64,000 nucleotides of DNA from Dipetalonema caudispina (lineage: Eukaryota; Nematoda; Chromadorea; Rhabditida; Onchocercidae). Positions 1-11,398 of this stretch are shown here, in pieces. Each line of letters begins with the position of its first letter. The first letter of the stretch is position 1. The translations under genes and the position numbers were made by a program. The DNA lies in NCBI GenBank assembly GCA_013365325.1, contig JABVXV010000221.1:1-64000 (forward strand), in the 5' to 3' direction. The notes under the pieces are model-generated. The model was not told the origin of the DNA, ran no database searches, and was given only the letters and a program-made list of their open reading frames with translations.

Positions 1-691
1 ATTCACTTTACAAGCTACGGCTCATTCTTGACTGATTCAATCACCTTATTCGCTCATTCATCCACTCACTTCCACCTCTCCAACTTTATTCCTGTTACTG
101 AAAGCTTCCGACCAAAAGTCAGCTCAGTGACTTTAACCTATTACGCATTAAAATTATTATAACATTCGCTGGTATTAATTGCTGTGTTATTCAATAAATT
201 ATATATTCAAATATTTTGTCGTATTACCAATCAAAAGGACTATACTGTCTACATCAAAAGACAAATTCCTTCTACCACAAATCAAAACTTTCACAACACA
301 CCACTTATTACTGCTTACAATAATTTTAGTGAATGGCCACAGCAGGCAGATTAGCACTTAAAGATGCTGATCAGAGAATCAACCGCCATGGCTGGATTTT
401 TAATCATTGTAAGCCACAGATATATTTGTTCTGGTAAGAACAATAACTATCCACTATTTCTACTCTTATTTGACCAAAGATTCCGATATTTCAAGGTTTA
501 TAAATTAAAGTAAAAATTCAAAGATCTAACATCAAGTTTAAAATGAATTCAAATTAAAAAGGAAAACTAGCAGTACAGCCGGAGGAAAATCTCAAAAATT
601 TTTTTCGCCAATCCATCTCTTATTAAATTTCGTTTGTAATTAAAAATGATCAATTAATAAGTTGAATTCTCAAAAATATAAGAAAACTGAC
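1..691. other. AT-rich stretch at left edge, downstream part of pbrm-1
   Basis: No conserved protein exon was found here on the minus strand, although pbrm-1 should continue with BAH-domain exons. The last visible pbrm-1 exon ends at a GTCAGT donor, so this stretch is probably its next intron. It holds a short plus-strand open frame (333-437) described in the findings and one copy of a small duplication (536-581). I see nothing else supportable. Confidence 0.5.
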
Positions 692-3600
692 CGCTTTTGG
701 CCCCAAAGTCTCAGATTTTTTATTCTCCTCGTCATCTTTTGCTTCTTCCAACAACTTACGCTTCCGAATATTATCCACATGAGTGAACAGCATTTTCTCG
801 GTATACCAACGCGCAGGAGACAGCAATGTAGTGCGAGTCAGATCATCACGCGTTTTCAGGTAATACATCCAAAGCTCGACAGTATCTTCGAAAACCTGAA
901 AATCTAAGGTTTACAAAAATCAAAGGACATCAACTGTCAGCATGTTTAAAGTGAATTCAAGTTAAAAACGGAAGACTAGCAGTACAGCCGCCGTAGGAGA
1001 ATAGAGAATTGTAGATCTTCGAGCTTAGCTAAGCGTAATCAAAACTATCCACCAACTCATTAAAGATGTAATTCATTATATATCGTTCCTCGGAAAACAC
1101 AAAATTTTCCATTCAGGTAATCCTTTTAAAATGATTACTCATTAGTACTCTTTCCAGCTAAACCTGAAACGTAATGTCGAAACATTCAACCACGCATGTT
1201 GCAGGTTTACGTGGAGCAGCACAGTAACTTTGAGGAATGCGTATGCCATCAAAAAAATTGAATAGATTTGTAACTCTATAACAACACCCTAACTTACTTG
1301 AGAATCAGAATGAGTATGCTCCATTGCTGCATTGAACAAAAAAAAGAGATCGTCTTGAAACTTATCCAATCGACGATAACGACCCTATAAAACTACACAT
1401 TTATGAGATTTTGCGATAAGAAAAAAACTACTAAAAATTATGTACAGAATATTTTGAAAACTTTTTTCCGGGTCTAAAACAAATCCACACTAGATTTTTA
1501 GAGTTAATTAAGTTGTATATGCATTCCACTTTTTATTGATATCTTTCTGCCATCCGCCAAATGTCCACTTTTAGATGTGAGTTGAAGAAAAAGTAACCCA
1601 TTGTCCAGAAAAGATTATCGGTATTCCTCAACTACCAAACAATCCAATGTTGGATGATGTCATATATCGATTTTCTCGAACGAACTACTAGTGTAGTCAT
1701 TCTGCTAACTAGGTTTTAATGTACCACTACAATATAGAGTGCAAAACCAATTTAACATCCCATTTATGCCGTTAGTCATAAAACAGTAATCTACACTACA
1801 GTGATACTGACTAATGCAGACTGCACCTCAGCGATTCAATACAGCATCCTATCTGTCATCAGTTGCAAATACTTTCTTGAAACTCTCGAATAATAAAAAA
1901 TACAAGAATTTGCAAGTCGAAGACCTAAATATGATAGAGAAAGAGAAAGAGAAAACGATACTTACCTTATCAACATTCCTTTTCATTTCATCGATGGAGA
2001 ATGGGATATTCTCTGAATCAACGCCTTTCCTTCGTAACATTCCTGGCAAATCAGCCAACGAGTCGGAGAAACACCGACCATCAGAGTCCTGTAGCAATTT
2101 AATAAAAAAAACTGCATATTAAAATTTAAAAAAAAGCAATGCAGCGCTTTTCAATGGATGCAGCTATAAATATTCCGCACATCTGTACTACGCTGACACT
2201 GTTAGCAATTCAATGTATCAGCATGCAGATACAACTTAATATTCTCAGTCAAGTTGCGATTTTTTTAGCATATCCTAAAAATCTATAATACTGAATGCAA
2301 AATACCTGATGATTATTGACTGAAATAAGAATTGAGGCAAGAAGAGCTTGAACTTCCGACTGTACATTTATTGCTGATGTGCTATCTTTACATAAATCGC
2401 GCTTTTTCAGTAAAATTAGTTTTTGTAGTGAAAGTGCATCCTGAAATATAAATATCTAAGTAAATGAAAACCTTAATTCTGAAAGGCAGACAGCTATTAT
2501 TTTTTTGATTTACAATGGCAGAAAAAGATATCATTATGCCTGTTTCGTGGTGTTATCTAATGTACCTTTCGATACTGTTACAAGTGTATACTGAATTTGG
2601 TTGAACGGCATTATTCGGTCCCATTTTATCTGTATCAAATTACTTCTTAAACCTAATCTAACAGAGACTACTTACAGTACGAATTACAAGATCCTGGTCG
2701 GCCTACATCGGTAATGGCTTCCTAACTCTATCTCACAAAAGAAAAGGCAAACCTTATAAATCATACTCTCCGGTTCATTGTAACGGCAAGCGTTATCGAA
2801 CATCAAATTGAAATCACTAATTAAAGCATCAGTTGAATCGTAATAATTTGATGTGATTCGGTTCCGGATTTTTGTAAGATCAATTGGTCTACGAATTACA
2901 TCATAATAATCAGGATAATCCTGAAAAATATGCCCGGATGTAAAATCTGATTTTTTGAATTTGGGCTCCGTATTTGCTAAATGTTAAAGTTAAAACTTAC
3001 AAATTTCGATGGTAGTTGTAAAAATGGAAGTGATAGTTCACGTCCGCGTTCGTCTTTGTGATTCCTTATGAGATTGTACAATTCGTACAATTTGATCTTA
3101 TCGAATTCTAATTCAGAAGTAGGCGCTAATATTCTTCGCGGTGTACCACGGCCAGTTTTAGTAACACTCATAGGTGATACTGCAGGAGTCATATTTGAGA
3201 ATACAGCACTACAAGAAGGTGAAGCAGGACGAAGGTTGTCCGAAAGATGCATGCGTGAAAAAAAAGCCTCAGACACCGACATATTTGAGCCACTAAAATT
3301 AAGTAATATAGGCAGGTAAAAAAACAAAAAGCAAAGTAATTAATGAAAGATTACAAACGAAATATTATTTCTCGTGGGCTAAACAATACTTATTCCCTGC
3401 TTCTGAACTTTCTATAATAACACTTCTTTTTTAACCACTGCATCCTCTTCACATTTCCACATAGCTAACACCTAATTCCTCAAATAGTAAAGATAAACAG
3501 AATCTTTACCGAGAAAGGTCACCCTCAAGATCAAGATCATTACATCTGCTACTTTCACCACCACTGCCGTGTTGTTTATACCTCTTCGGCTGTAAATTCG

Positions 3601-6600
3601 GCTTCATCAACCTGAAAATGATTATCATTAGCTTTTTTCATTGACGATTGGAAATTTTTACTTTGTAAGCCACAAAGGACTTAGCACATATAGGATTCTC
3701 AACATTTTAACAATTAAGCAGTTACGGAAAGACAAAACTTGTAAAACTTATGGTAAAATGAATTGACAAGCGCAAATTCGGCCTACCCGATTTTGCTTTT
3801 GCAATATTTGGGATTAGAAACTGGTAAGCCCGGAATTGCACCAAGCGCATTGCGTACAACAGACTGTAACGCTGTTGCATCGCGATAAATCTGCGAACCA
3901 GGCTCGTTGAAATCCCAAGCATTATGAACAAGTAGATCCATATCTTTCATGAAATCACTCGTTGAATTGTACTAAAACAAAAGCTGCTTGTTTATGATCT
4001 AGCTTTTACATTTCTAATCGAACCGATATTCAGGTCTTATCCCCAAAATCCATGTTTTACCGAAGCAAGTTTTAGAAAAAACGACCGAAACTAAAAAAAA
4101 TCATATAATTAATCATATGGTGATAAAATCAAAACGAATCTTCAAACATAAATTGCGAAATTATGCTCACAGAGCATAAACATGTTTTTCTTTCGTATTT
4201 CAACTATGGTCACTCATCACGTATCCTCTAAAGTCCTCGTACACAAAAGTTTATGCGCGGCAAGAAATTCAACAAACTCTCAGGAACATTTATTTATAAA
4301 ATTTTGTACTAGTTTGACACCAGAAAACGCATTTTACGAAGTAACGCATATCAAATGTACAGCATATCATGCATAACTAGAGCAAAACATGTACTAAGGA
4401 ACGAGCGAGGATTCATTCCGAAGAAAAATAGAACTTCAGAAGTGTTGAAACAAAATTATCTTACCTGATCAGTCTCAATTTTATGCTTAATCGTAGTTAA
4501 GTCAATGGGTTTTTCAATATAATCGTAATATTCTGGATAATCTTTTCTTGACGGTAGGAACATAAAAGCAGTAGCAACACGTCGTTTACCATCCTACAAA
4601 TTATTCTTTTGCGCAATAATAATTATAAACTTTTGCTCAATATTGTTGGTATGAAAATAACCGCTGTAAGATTTAGCGACAGCAATAATATTCAGTAAAC
4701 CTTCGAGGCTCAGTTGCCTTGTTTATTATCCATCTTTTTGTAATCCTATCAAATAATCCAATACATAAATCCAGGACGACAAAATGATTAAATGCACTAC
4801 TTAGAAAATTACCATATGATCGTAAACTGTGTTCCATAAAATCGTCAGTTTGCTCCGAAAAACTGTTGACATTTCATCGCTCCAATCTCGACCACTTCCT
4901 TGTCTTTTGCGCTCAAAACTTTCAACATTCGATGATGATGAAACACCGGATGATTCTGGCTTCGGGCCTGAATTTGGAGCTTGGATAGATGTTAATCCCC
5001 CGATTTTCTGCAGTTTTTTCCAGACAGACCGTGTAACAGTCGGTGATTGCGCGCTTTTATCTGATATCTTCTCTTCAGCTTCGCTTATTTTAATAGTCTG
5101 AAAAAAGACTTAAATCTTTTTACATATTCAATCAAATTTAATTTCGATTAAACAACTAAACGCCGTCTGGAAACAGTTAACATTTTTTTACTACGCCCTC
5201 GTCCACCTCCTTGCCTCTTAAGCCCAGAGCTTTCAACGCCCGATGATGGAACACTGAATGATTCTGGCTTTCGGCCTAAATCTGAAGTTTGTGCAGCTAT
5301 TGATACAGTAACGATTTTGAGAATTGTGTGCTTCCTAAAACCCAATATCGGTCTTCCAAGGTGGCTTATGATGTGAACCCTTTGTCCACTTAATTCTTTT
5401 ATTTAGGCTGATGCAACTAGACCAGCTGATAATGTCATGAATTAAAATAGAACTCTACTTTCTGCAAGGTCCGAGCCTTTGATCTTGCTAGCTTCTCCAA
5501 TTTTGCCGCTGCTTCATAAATATCCGAACCTTCGACGTTGTAGGTTTTAGCATTTTCAAAAACTAGCACAATATCCTTCAGAAGCTCTTCCAATGTACGA
5601 TATTCATCGCGTTTTAATTTTTTGTTTATCATAAAAAGGGACATCGGCTCCGAAATCTCGTCAAAATAATCTGGATACCAGCTAAAAGTATAGAAAGTTA
5701 ATTGGTTAAGAGGCATTCTAAAATCATCTGTAGAACATAGTAACTAAACAAACAGCAGATGAATGAAGTTCTTGAAAATCTAATTCATAGAAAAGTTGAG
5801 AAGAGAAGAAAATCGTGTCTGATAAAAAGATTTACAAAATACACATGTATACAAAGTTTTACTTCGGAACTAACCTTTTGCTAGGTAACTCCAAAAATGG
5901 ATCTGCTAAATTGGTTTCCGGATCAACTGGATTCGGTTCATTTCGAATTGTCCAATACAGTACCCACTTTGGTTCACAGCTGTGCTCCGAATCTTCATCT
6001 TCCTCCGAATCTTCTGAATATTCTTCACTCGAATTAGCTGTAGCATTCTGCATTAATAGCTCATCCAGAACTTGCTTATTTGCATTGATCCTGAAATTGA
6101 TTCCTTTTCCATTTCTGTTTCTTTTTCTATATGTTGTCCATAAACAAAACCTGCTATATACTGAAAAAAAAAAAAAACAAAATTGAAGAACTAACCTTTT
6201 AACTGTCAACGGCTTGTGTTTGGAATTGCACAATTCTGCCTTACGTTTCATATAATGTTTCAGCAACATAGAAGCATCCTATAACAAAAAAAAAAAGTAT
6301 TTTTATAAATTTCATTCTTAAAATTGCAATGTCTCGATAAGTGCAGTAATCACTGCCATGAATATAGAGATAAGCGAGAAGTAACTTCACTGCTAGATAT
6401 CCGACTCATCGCTGTTGGTATAAAAAAGAAAACTTTCTGCTGCCTTGTTGCTTAAAAAGTTACGGAGTGAAGTAGAACATAAAGTGAATTTAAACTTATA
6501 TAATAGTTGATATCACCGATGGAAATAAGTAAGGAAATGAAATTCAAAAGGACGCATACAGCACAAACCTTACTAATAATCGAACCCAATTCGTTGAAGG

Positions 6601-9047
6601 CTTTTGCATTTTTACACATTAATCGAAAATCGGCATCAAATTGTTGCCAGGTATGATATTCGCCAGAGCGAATCTTTATCGTTATTTGTTTGAGATCAAT
6701 TGGTTTTTTGATTCGATCATAATAAGTAGGAAATTCCTTAAATTAATTTGCATTTAAAACTTGGGAGACGCACTGCCCAGAACTATAATGACACTACGCG
6801 GATAGCAAAATGTTTTCACAAATACAAGAGTCGGTACTTTCGGTACAATATGTACCCTGTTGCTAACAATATTGCTTAATTAAAAATTCATCCTTCAATT
6901 TAATGAACTAAGGTGAAGTCGAAATCTGTGTAGAAACAGAAATTTATACGAAAGCAAACTTCTTGAGGGAGTAAAACACGGAAAGGTGGACTGAGCAATC
7001 GGCCGGTTTCATCAGTGAGCTCCAAAGTGCAAACAATGATTTCTTCCAACAAATCAATTGGCACAACATCGCGTTTTGTCTCAACTGCTGAATCCTTCTG
7101 GCTGCAACAATTACATAGCCTCGGAAATTTTCAAACCGTTAAGAAGTTGAAGAAGTATTACAGCTCTTACCTTTACTACTTGTTACAACAAAAGAGTTTG
7201 GTACATTAAAAATTGTTTTACGAATTAGAAGCATGCACCACAAGGAACTAAATGCGCACTGAAACTTCCCAACTCAAAACCACGTCGCCCCCTATTGAAC
7301 TGACACCATTGCTGATGATAGTTAATGTCCATGTTTTGCACTTTACTTCTCTGAAGAATTGCAGCACTGACTTTTACGATACTAAGAATCTTTCTACGGC
7401 ACTATTGATATTATGTAATAACAGTTAAAAATAAAACGAGGAAAAAACCGAACTGTTCTTCCATTTCTGGAACAGAAGCACTCCCAAGCATTTCTTTCCT
7501 TTGCGACTCAAATAATTCCCATAATTCACAAGCATCTTTGTACTCTTGACTGCCCTCCTGAATCATGAGCTTAGTGATGAGTTAAAAATGAACTCTATAT
7601 TGTTTCTAGGCTCATTGGGATTATCCTGATATTCAGCAAAGCAAGTCATGTAGTGATCACACTGAATATTATCAAATATAGACTAAAAAGCAATTTATGA
7701 TACTATTGTGAACTTTTTCATTTAATCTTTAAGTTATAGAAAACATGAAAGTCGATATAAAAGCCTAGCACATCGACCTGAAATTCAGATTAAATCTAAA
7801 ATTCATGAAAAATTTCAAACTTTGTAATAAGCCTTATTGTTATTGACCAACAAACGAATATCTGACGAAAGATCCTCGACAGAACTGTACTCTTCGGTTT
7901 TAATTTTCTGTTGAATCCTTGTCAAATCGATCGGATGTGTAACAACGTCAAAATACTTTGGATCTGTGCTGAAAGCAGCAATTTCAGCCCAAAACGATTC
8001 AACTGGTTAGAATTTGTAGAATTTGAAAGAAAAATTTCTCCAATAACTCATGAGTTTACTATTCTGTTACATAACTAACAACCAGCATTAATAGTTAATC
8101 GCATGCCTTCTTTAGCAGACTTCTGTTAGTGAAAAAGATCAGAATGAGAATTTCATAAATCTTGATGACTACAAATTCATACCGGCGAGAAGGTGCACGA
8201 ATGAAGCTTTCACACAGTATTCGATTATCGGCAGTCCTGTAGCCACGTAAAGCGTCCATCAACTCAGCACACTGCCGCAACTAAATTTATCAATTTACCC
8301 TCCAAGCTTTGAAATTCAAATCAAAACGTCAAAAACATATATCTTCCCCATTCTTACAAAATCAAGTCACACGCAGTCTCTCAATGACTAATAATATATG
8401 AAATTAAAGCTGTAGAGGAAGAGAAAGAAAGGCGCTACGACATATCCAGAAATGTTAACTTACATTATTATGTACATGAAGCAGTTATTTCAACACTTAT
8501 CTGTTTTCCTTATAACAACAATTACTTTCCCATTCATCTATTTCCACGATAAATTCTACTTATTCAAAACCTCATTGAATCTATTCAATAACTTATCGCT
8601 AGCAACAACTTTATAAAGATTACTTACCTATGTTTAATTGACATAACCTACTCATACATGATTTACGTGAAACAAGGTCCTTAGGACCATTATCGTCGTC
8701 TTAACCCATTAATAACTTAAATCTGGTCGGTGTTTTTACAGTTATTCTTTTAACTGATCACATCTTAAATGAGTGACTCTTCAAAGGACCAAATCATGAT
8801 CACTTCTGTTATTTATTTACGTGAATGACAAACGTACATCCTAGTATATTGTTTCCTTGAATTAAATTTGTTGGGTGGTAAACAAATGCCTAATCGCTTA
8901 TAATCACCATACAAAATGGATGTAAGAAAAGAAGGACATTACGTCATCCAATTCTTCCCTAACATTACGCGAACGTCGTCCATGTTTCTTCGGGATAATC
9001 GGTGTTACTTCCTCTCTCAAGCATGCTTTACGTTTCACTCCGCTCAT
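692..9047 (-). CDS. pbrm-1: Polybromo-1 (PBAF chromatin-remodelling subunit), 3' end missing
   Basis: Acetyl-lysine-reading subunit of the PBAF-type SWI/SNF remodeller, nuclear. Nineteen phase-consistent exons give 999 residues: 9047-8943, 8280-8183, 7968-7821, 7557-7454, 7101-6960, 6736-6569, 6278-6196, 6090-5875, 5681-5459, 5097-4813, 4593-4465, 3971-3787, 3611-3510, 3292-3001, 2920-2753, 2440-2306, 2088-1966, 1384-1298, 895-692. Six bromodomains follow one another, as in vertebrate PBRM1. Motifs seen are DPKYFDVVTHPIDL (1), FPTYYDRIKKPIDL (2), YPDYFDEISEPMSL (3), YPEYYDYIEKPIDL (4) and YPDYYDVIRRPIDL (5); the sixth is degenerate. The acetyl-lysine-binding Asn is visible in 2-5 (for example NAKAFN, NAKTYN) but is Tyr in 1 (NNNKAYYK) and absent in 6 (NAAMEHTH). 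The BAH and HMG regions known from the family are not in the window, so the gene is cut at the left edge. If the last donor is not used, translation would stop at 650. The start follows an acceptor-like site by 13 nt. Confidence 0.9.
5148..5345 (-). pseudogene. Partial duplicate of pbrm-1 exon 10, inside the preceding intron
   Basis: This stretch is a diverged copy of the pbrm-1 exon at 4813-5097. The open frame contains GRKPESFSVPSSGVESSGLK and then KRQGGGRGRS, matching GPKPESSGVSSSSNVESFER and KRQGSGRDWS in the neighbouring exon. It lacks the start of bromodomain 4. It has no acceptor of the right phase next to it, whereas exons 5681-5459 and 5097-4813 join cleanly in phase 0, so I read it as a skipped or decaying exon copy. 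A rarely used alternative exon is possible, since its frame is open. Confidence 0.6.
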
Positions 9048-9060
9048 GGTGGTATTCTTC

Positions 9061-9068
9061 CTGTAAAA
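9061..9068 (-). promoter_or_regulatory. Probable trans-splice acceptor of pbrm-1
   Basis: On the minus strand TTTTACAG ends 13 nt upstream of the pbrm-1 ATG with no matching donor needed upstream. This is the usual layout of a nematode spliced-leader acceptor. It supports the chosen start. Confidence 0.5.
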
Positions 9069-11152
9069 GAAAAAAAAAAAAAAACACTCTAAACTATTCT
9101 TAATTTTTTACTCGAACTATACGACCGCATCCCATATCATATCAGTACAGTACAGCAAAACCTTCCCCATTTGTCTGTTATATCCTCTAATTAATCCTCA
9201 CATTGTTTGCACTCCTTTAGTCGGTCTTTTATTAATTTAAAAATATCAATTTGATTTTTCGAAATATAATTTTCACCACCAATCACTACACCGAAATAAA
9301 CTAGCATATTGTAATGTAAAATGGTCTGAAATTATAACTGTGAGCATTTCAAATAACTATAAGAAATTTAAATCAAGCCACAATCAAAGTAAGTCTTTAC
9401 CGTATCCATCATTATTTATCACCACCGATTAACGAATTAAGATTGCTGAGAGATAAATGCCTGATAATTTTCCCATAAATCGGGAAATATTCCCTGATTA
9501 TTACTATCAAACTAAATGCTGTGATATTATTTATAATACCAACAACTAATTCCATCTAACACGCTTTCCCTTACGTACACAACCAAACCGATGAAGAAGA
9601 TAAAACGGCCCCGTTAACATTTCCTGGCCGTTTATGTTTTCTTACTCACTCGCTCGCATGAAGCTGACTTTCCTCATCAAAATAGATACTATTTCGTCGT
9701 TATCAACTTTCTATGATGTTTACCTTAAATTTACGTAATAAAATCTCACAATACACGTGAGTAATAAGGTGTAATCACAGGACACGCACGACTCAACCAT
9801 CTATACAAGAACGCAACGCACCACTCCCCTGCAAATACATGTCTCGCGTCGCGGTACTTGGCGGTAATTTGAATTCTCCACCAATGTTCTCTATAGGTGT
9901 GTATGTCTGCATGTGTATGTCTGTCTGTCTGTGTCATCCCCAATGCAATCGATAGGCTTGTGCAAAAACATTGTGGACAGACACATTTGTATGCATGTAT
10001 GTATCTATCCACGTAAGTGTATATATGCGTACGTGAAAACACGTATGTTTCTCGTATTTGTACGTACATATTCGTGGCATGTGTGTGTATAACTGCACAT
10101 GTGAATAAACGTACATATGCATGCGGGTGCGTTTGTTAATGCATGTTTAATGTGGGTTAATGAGGAGAACAATGATAGCAAGGGTTCAACATACTTGAAG
10201 TACTGGATAGTGCAGTAAACTCGTACATTGTATTTGCACTTGTAAATTTGGAAATTTTTATGCGATACTTTGATGAAAATATTTACTGAACCATTCCATT
10301 TTATGTTTACTCACATTTTCCGGTTCCATTCTTCCATGTATTCTGTATTCATGTTCCAGTATCTGTCGTCAATTTTACAATTTGCATAAGTTTGCAGAAG
10401 TAATTAAAATATAAGCGTTATGCCGTTCTCATATTTTTTCACTTAACTGTTCCTCATTTCTTTTTTTCATATTGCATCCTATCCTTGTATCAAGATAAAA
10501 TTGATACAAGTTGAGAGGAAATCAAGACAATATGCAATGTGGTGCAATGCATGCTTCTACACTGCACTATATTGCTTATGTAATCTGTTGTTACATCGAA
10601 ATGCGATTTTTTGAATTCCACTAATTCCCGGAATATTTCAAAATGTTGCATTCACTGGTAACTCGTAGCACTGTAATGGTCATTTTAATGCAACGTTATT
10701 TTCCTTTAAAAATTTTCAAAGATCCAAACTTAAAATTTACGCTAAATTTTGGGGTAATGCAGAAATCGTGTCCATGATGTACACATTTTTTACGCATTTG
10801 TTCGTTTCTTCTGTCACGTTTTACTGCCATTTTTGATCGTCAAAAAATTTTCGTATATTTGGATATTGAAATTTTTACAATAAGATGTGTCGTTTTTTGT
10901 TCATATCATGAAAGTGCATTCAACTTGACAGTCTGTTACAGTGACATATATTGTACTTCACTCTCAGTGCAGTCATTCATTGCACTGACTATATCCTGCA
11001 CCGTGCTATTTAATTTGATGCTTTATTGCATTGCTAGCGTTCCACATGTTGCGTGCACTTTGACCTGGTCACTGCATTGCACTGTATCGTAATCCTGCAC
11101 TGCGCTGCTGGCAGCTCTGCATGTCGAATCTTTTAGCAAGCTTTCTTTGTGC

Positions 11153-11313
11153 AGAAGACGTTACAAAGGCAAGTGTTCATGTGGAAGTAGCTCTCTTACT
11201 TGTGTTCCTCACCCGCTAAACTCACATGCACTTGGCACTCACGTCTTGTTTTTTGATCATATCTTTATTTGACGCGTACTTCCACATGAATGCCTACATT
11301 TATGACGTCTTCT
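11153..11313. repeat. Inverted repeat with 37-bp arms upstream of the ARMC5-like gene
   Basis: Arm 11153-11189 and the reverse complement of 11277-11313 agree at 30 of 37 positions by my count. Both begin AGAAGACGT and end TTCATGTGGAAGTA. The spacer is 87 bp. It could be a small MITE-like element or a hairpin in the promoter or outron of the next gene, whose ATG is 86 bp downstream. Confidence 0.65.
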
Positions 11314-11375
11314 ATACATTGCATACGTCTTAAACAAGGTGATTTGTTGGATTGTGTCATAATAATCTATTGTGA

Positions 11376-11382
11376 TTTTCAG
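11376..11382 (+). promoter_or_regulatory. Probable trans-splice acceptor of the ARMC5-like gene
   Basis: TTTTCAG ends 16 nt before the ATG at 11399. This is a strong nematode acceptor without an upstream exon in frame, and it supports that start. Confidence 0.5.
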
Positions 11383-11398
11383 AGTATATTATATCGTG

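Larger units (their letters stand above)
9069..11398. promoter_or_regulatory. Divergent intergenic region between pbrm-1 and the ARMC5-like gene
   Basis: About 2.3 kb between two gene starts pointing away from each other, so it should carry both promoters. No conserved exon was found. It contains TGTATGTCTG/CTGT-type simple repeats (about 9895-9945 and 9990-10140), a short perfect inverted repeat (10484-10510), a cluster of GCACT/AGTGC words (10530-11110) and a 37-bp imperfect inverted repeat (11153-11313). A plus-strand open frame at 10859-11092 resembles nothing I know. Confidence 0.5.

Noticed and set aside
5815..6186. 123-codon plus-strand frame rich in Ser
   Set aside because: It is antisense to the acidic pbrm-1 exon 6090-5875; Ser runs mirror Glu/Asp codons.
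9746..10122. Open frames of 60-107 codons on the minus strand
   Set aside because: They lie over TGTATG/CTGT simple repeats, giving repetitive Tyr/Thr/His-rich translations with no conserved features.
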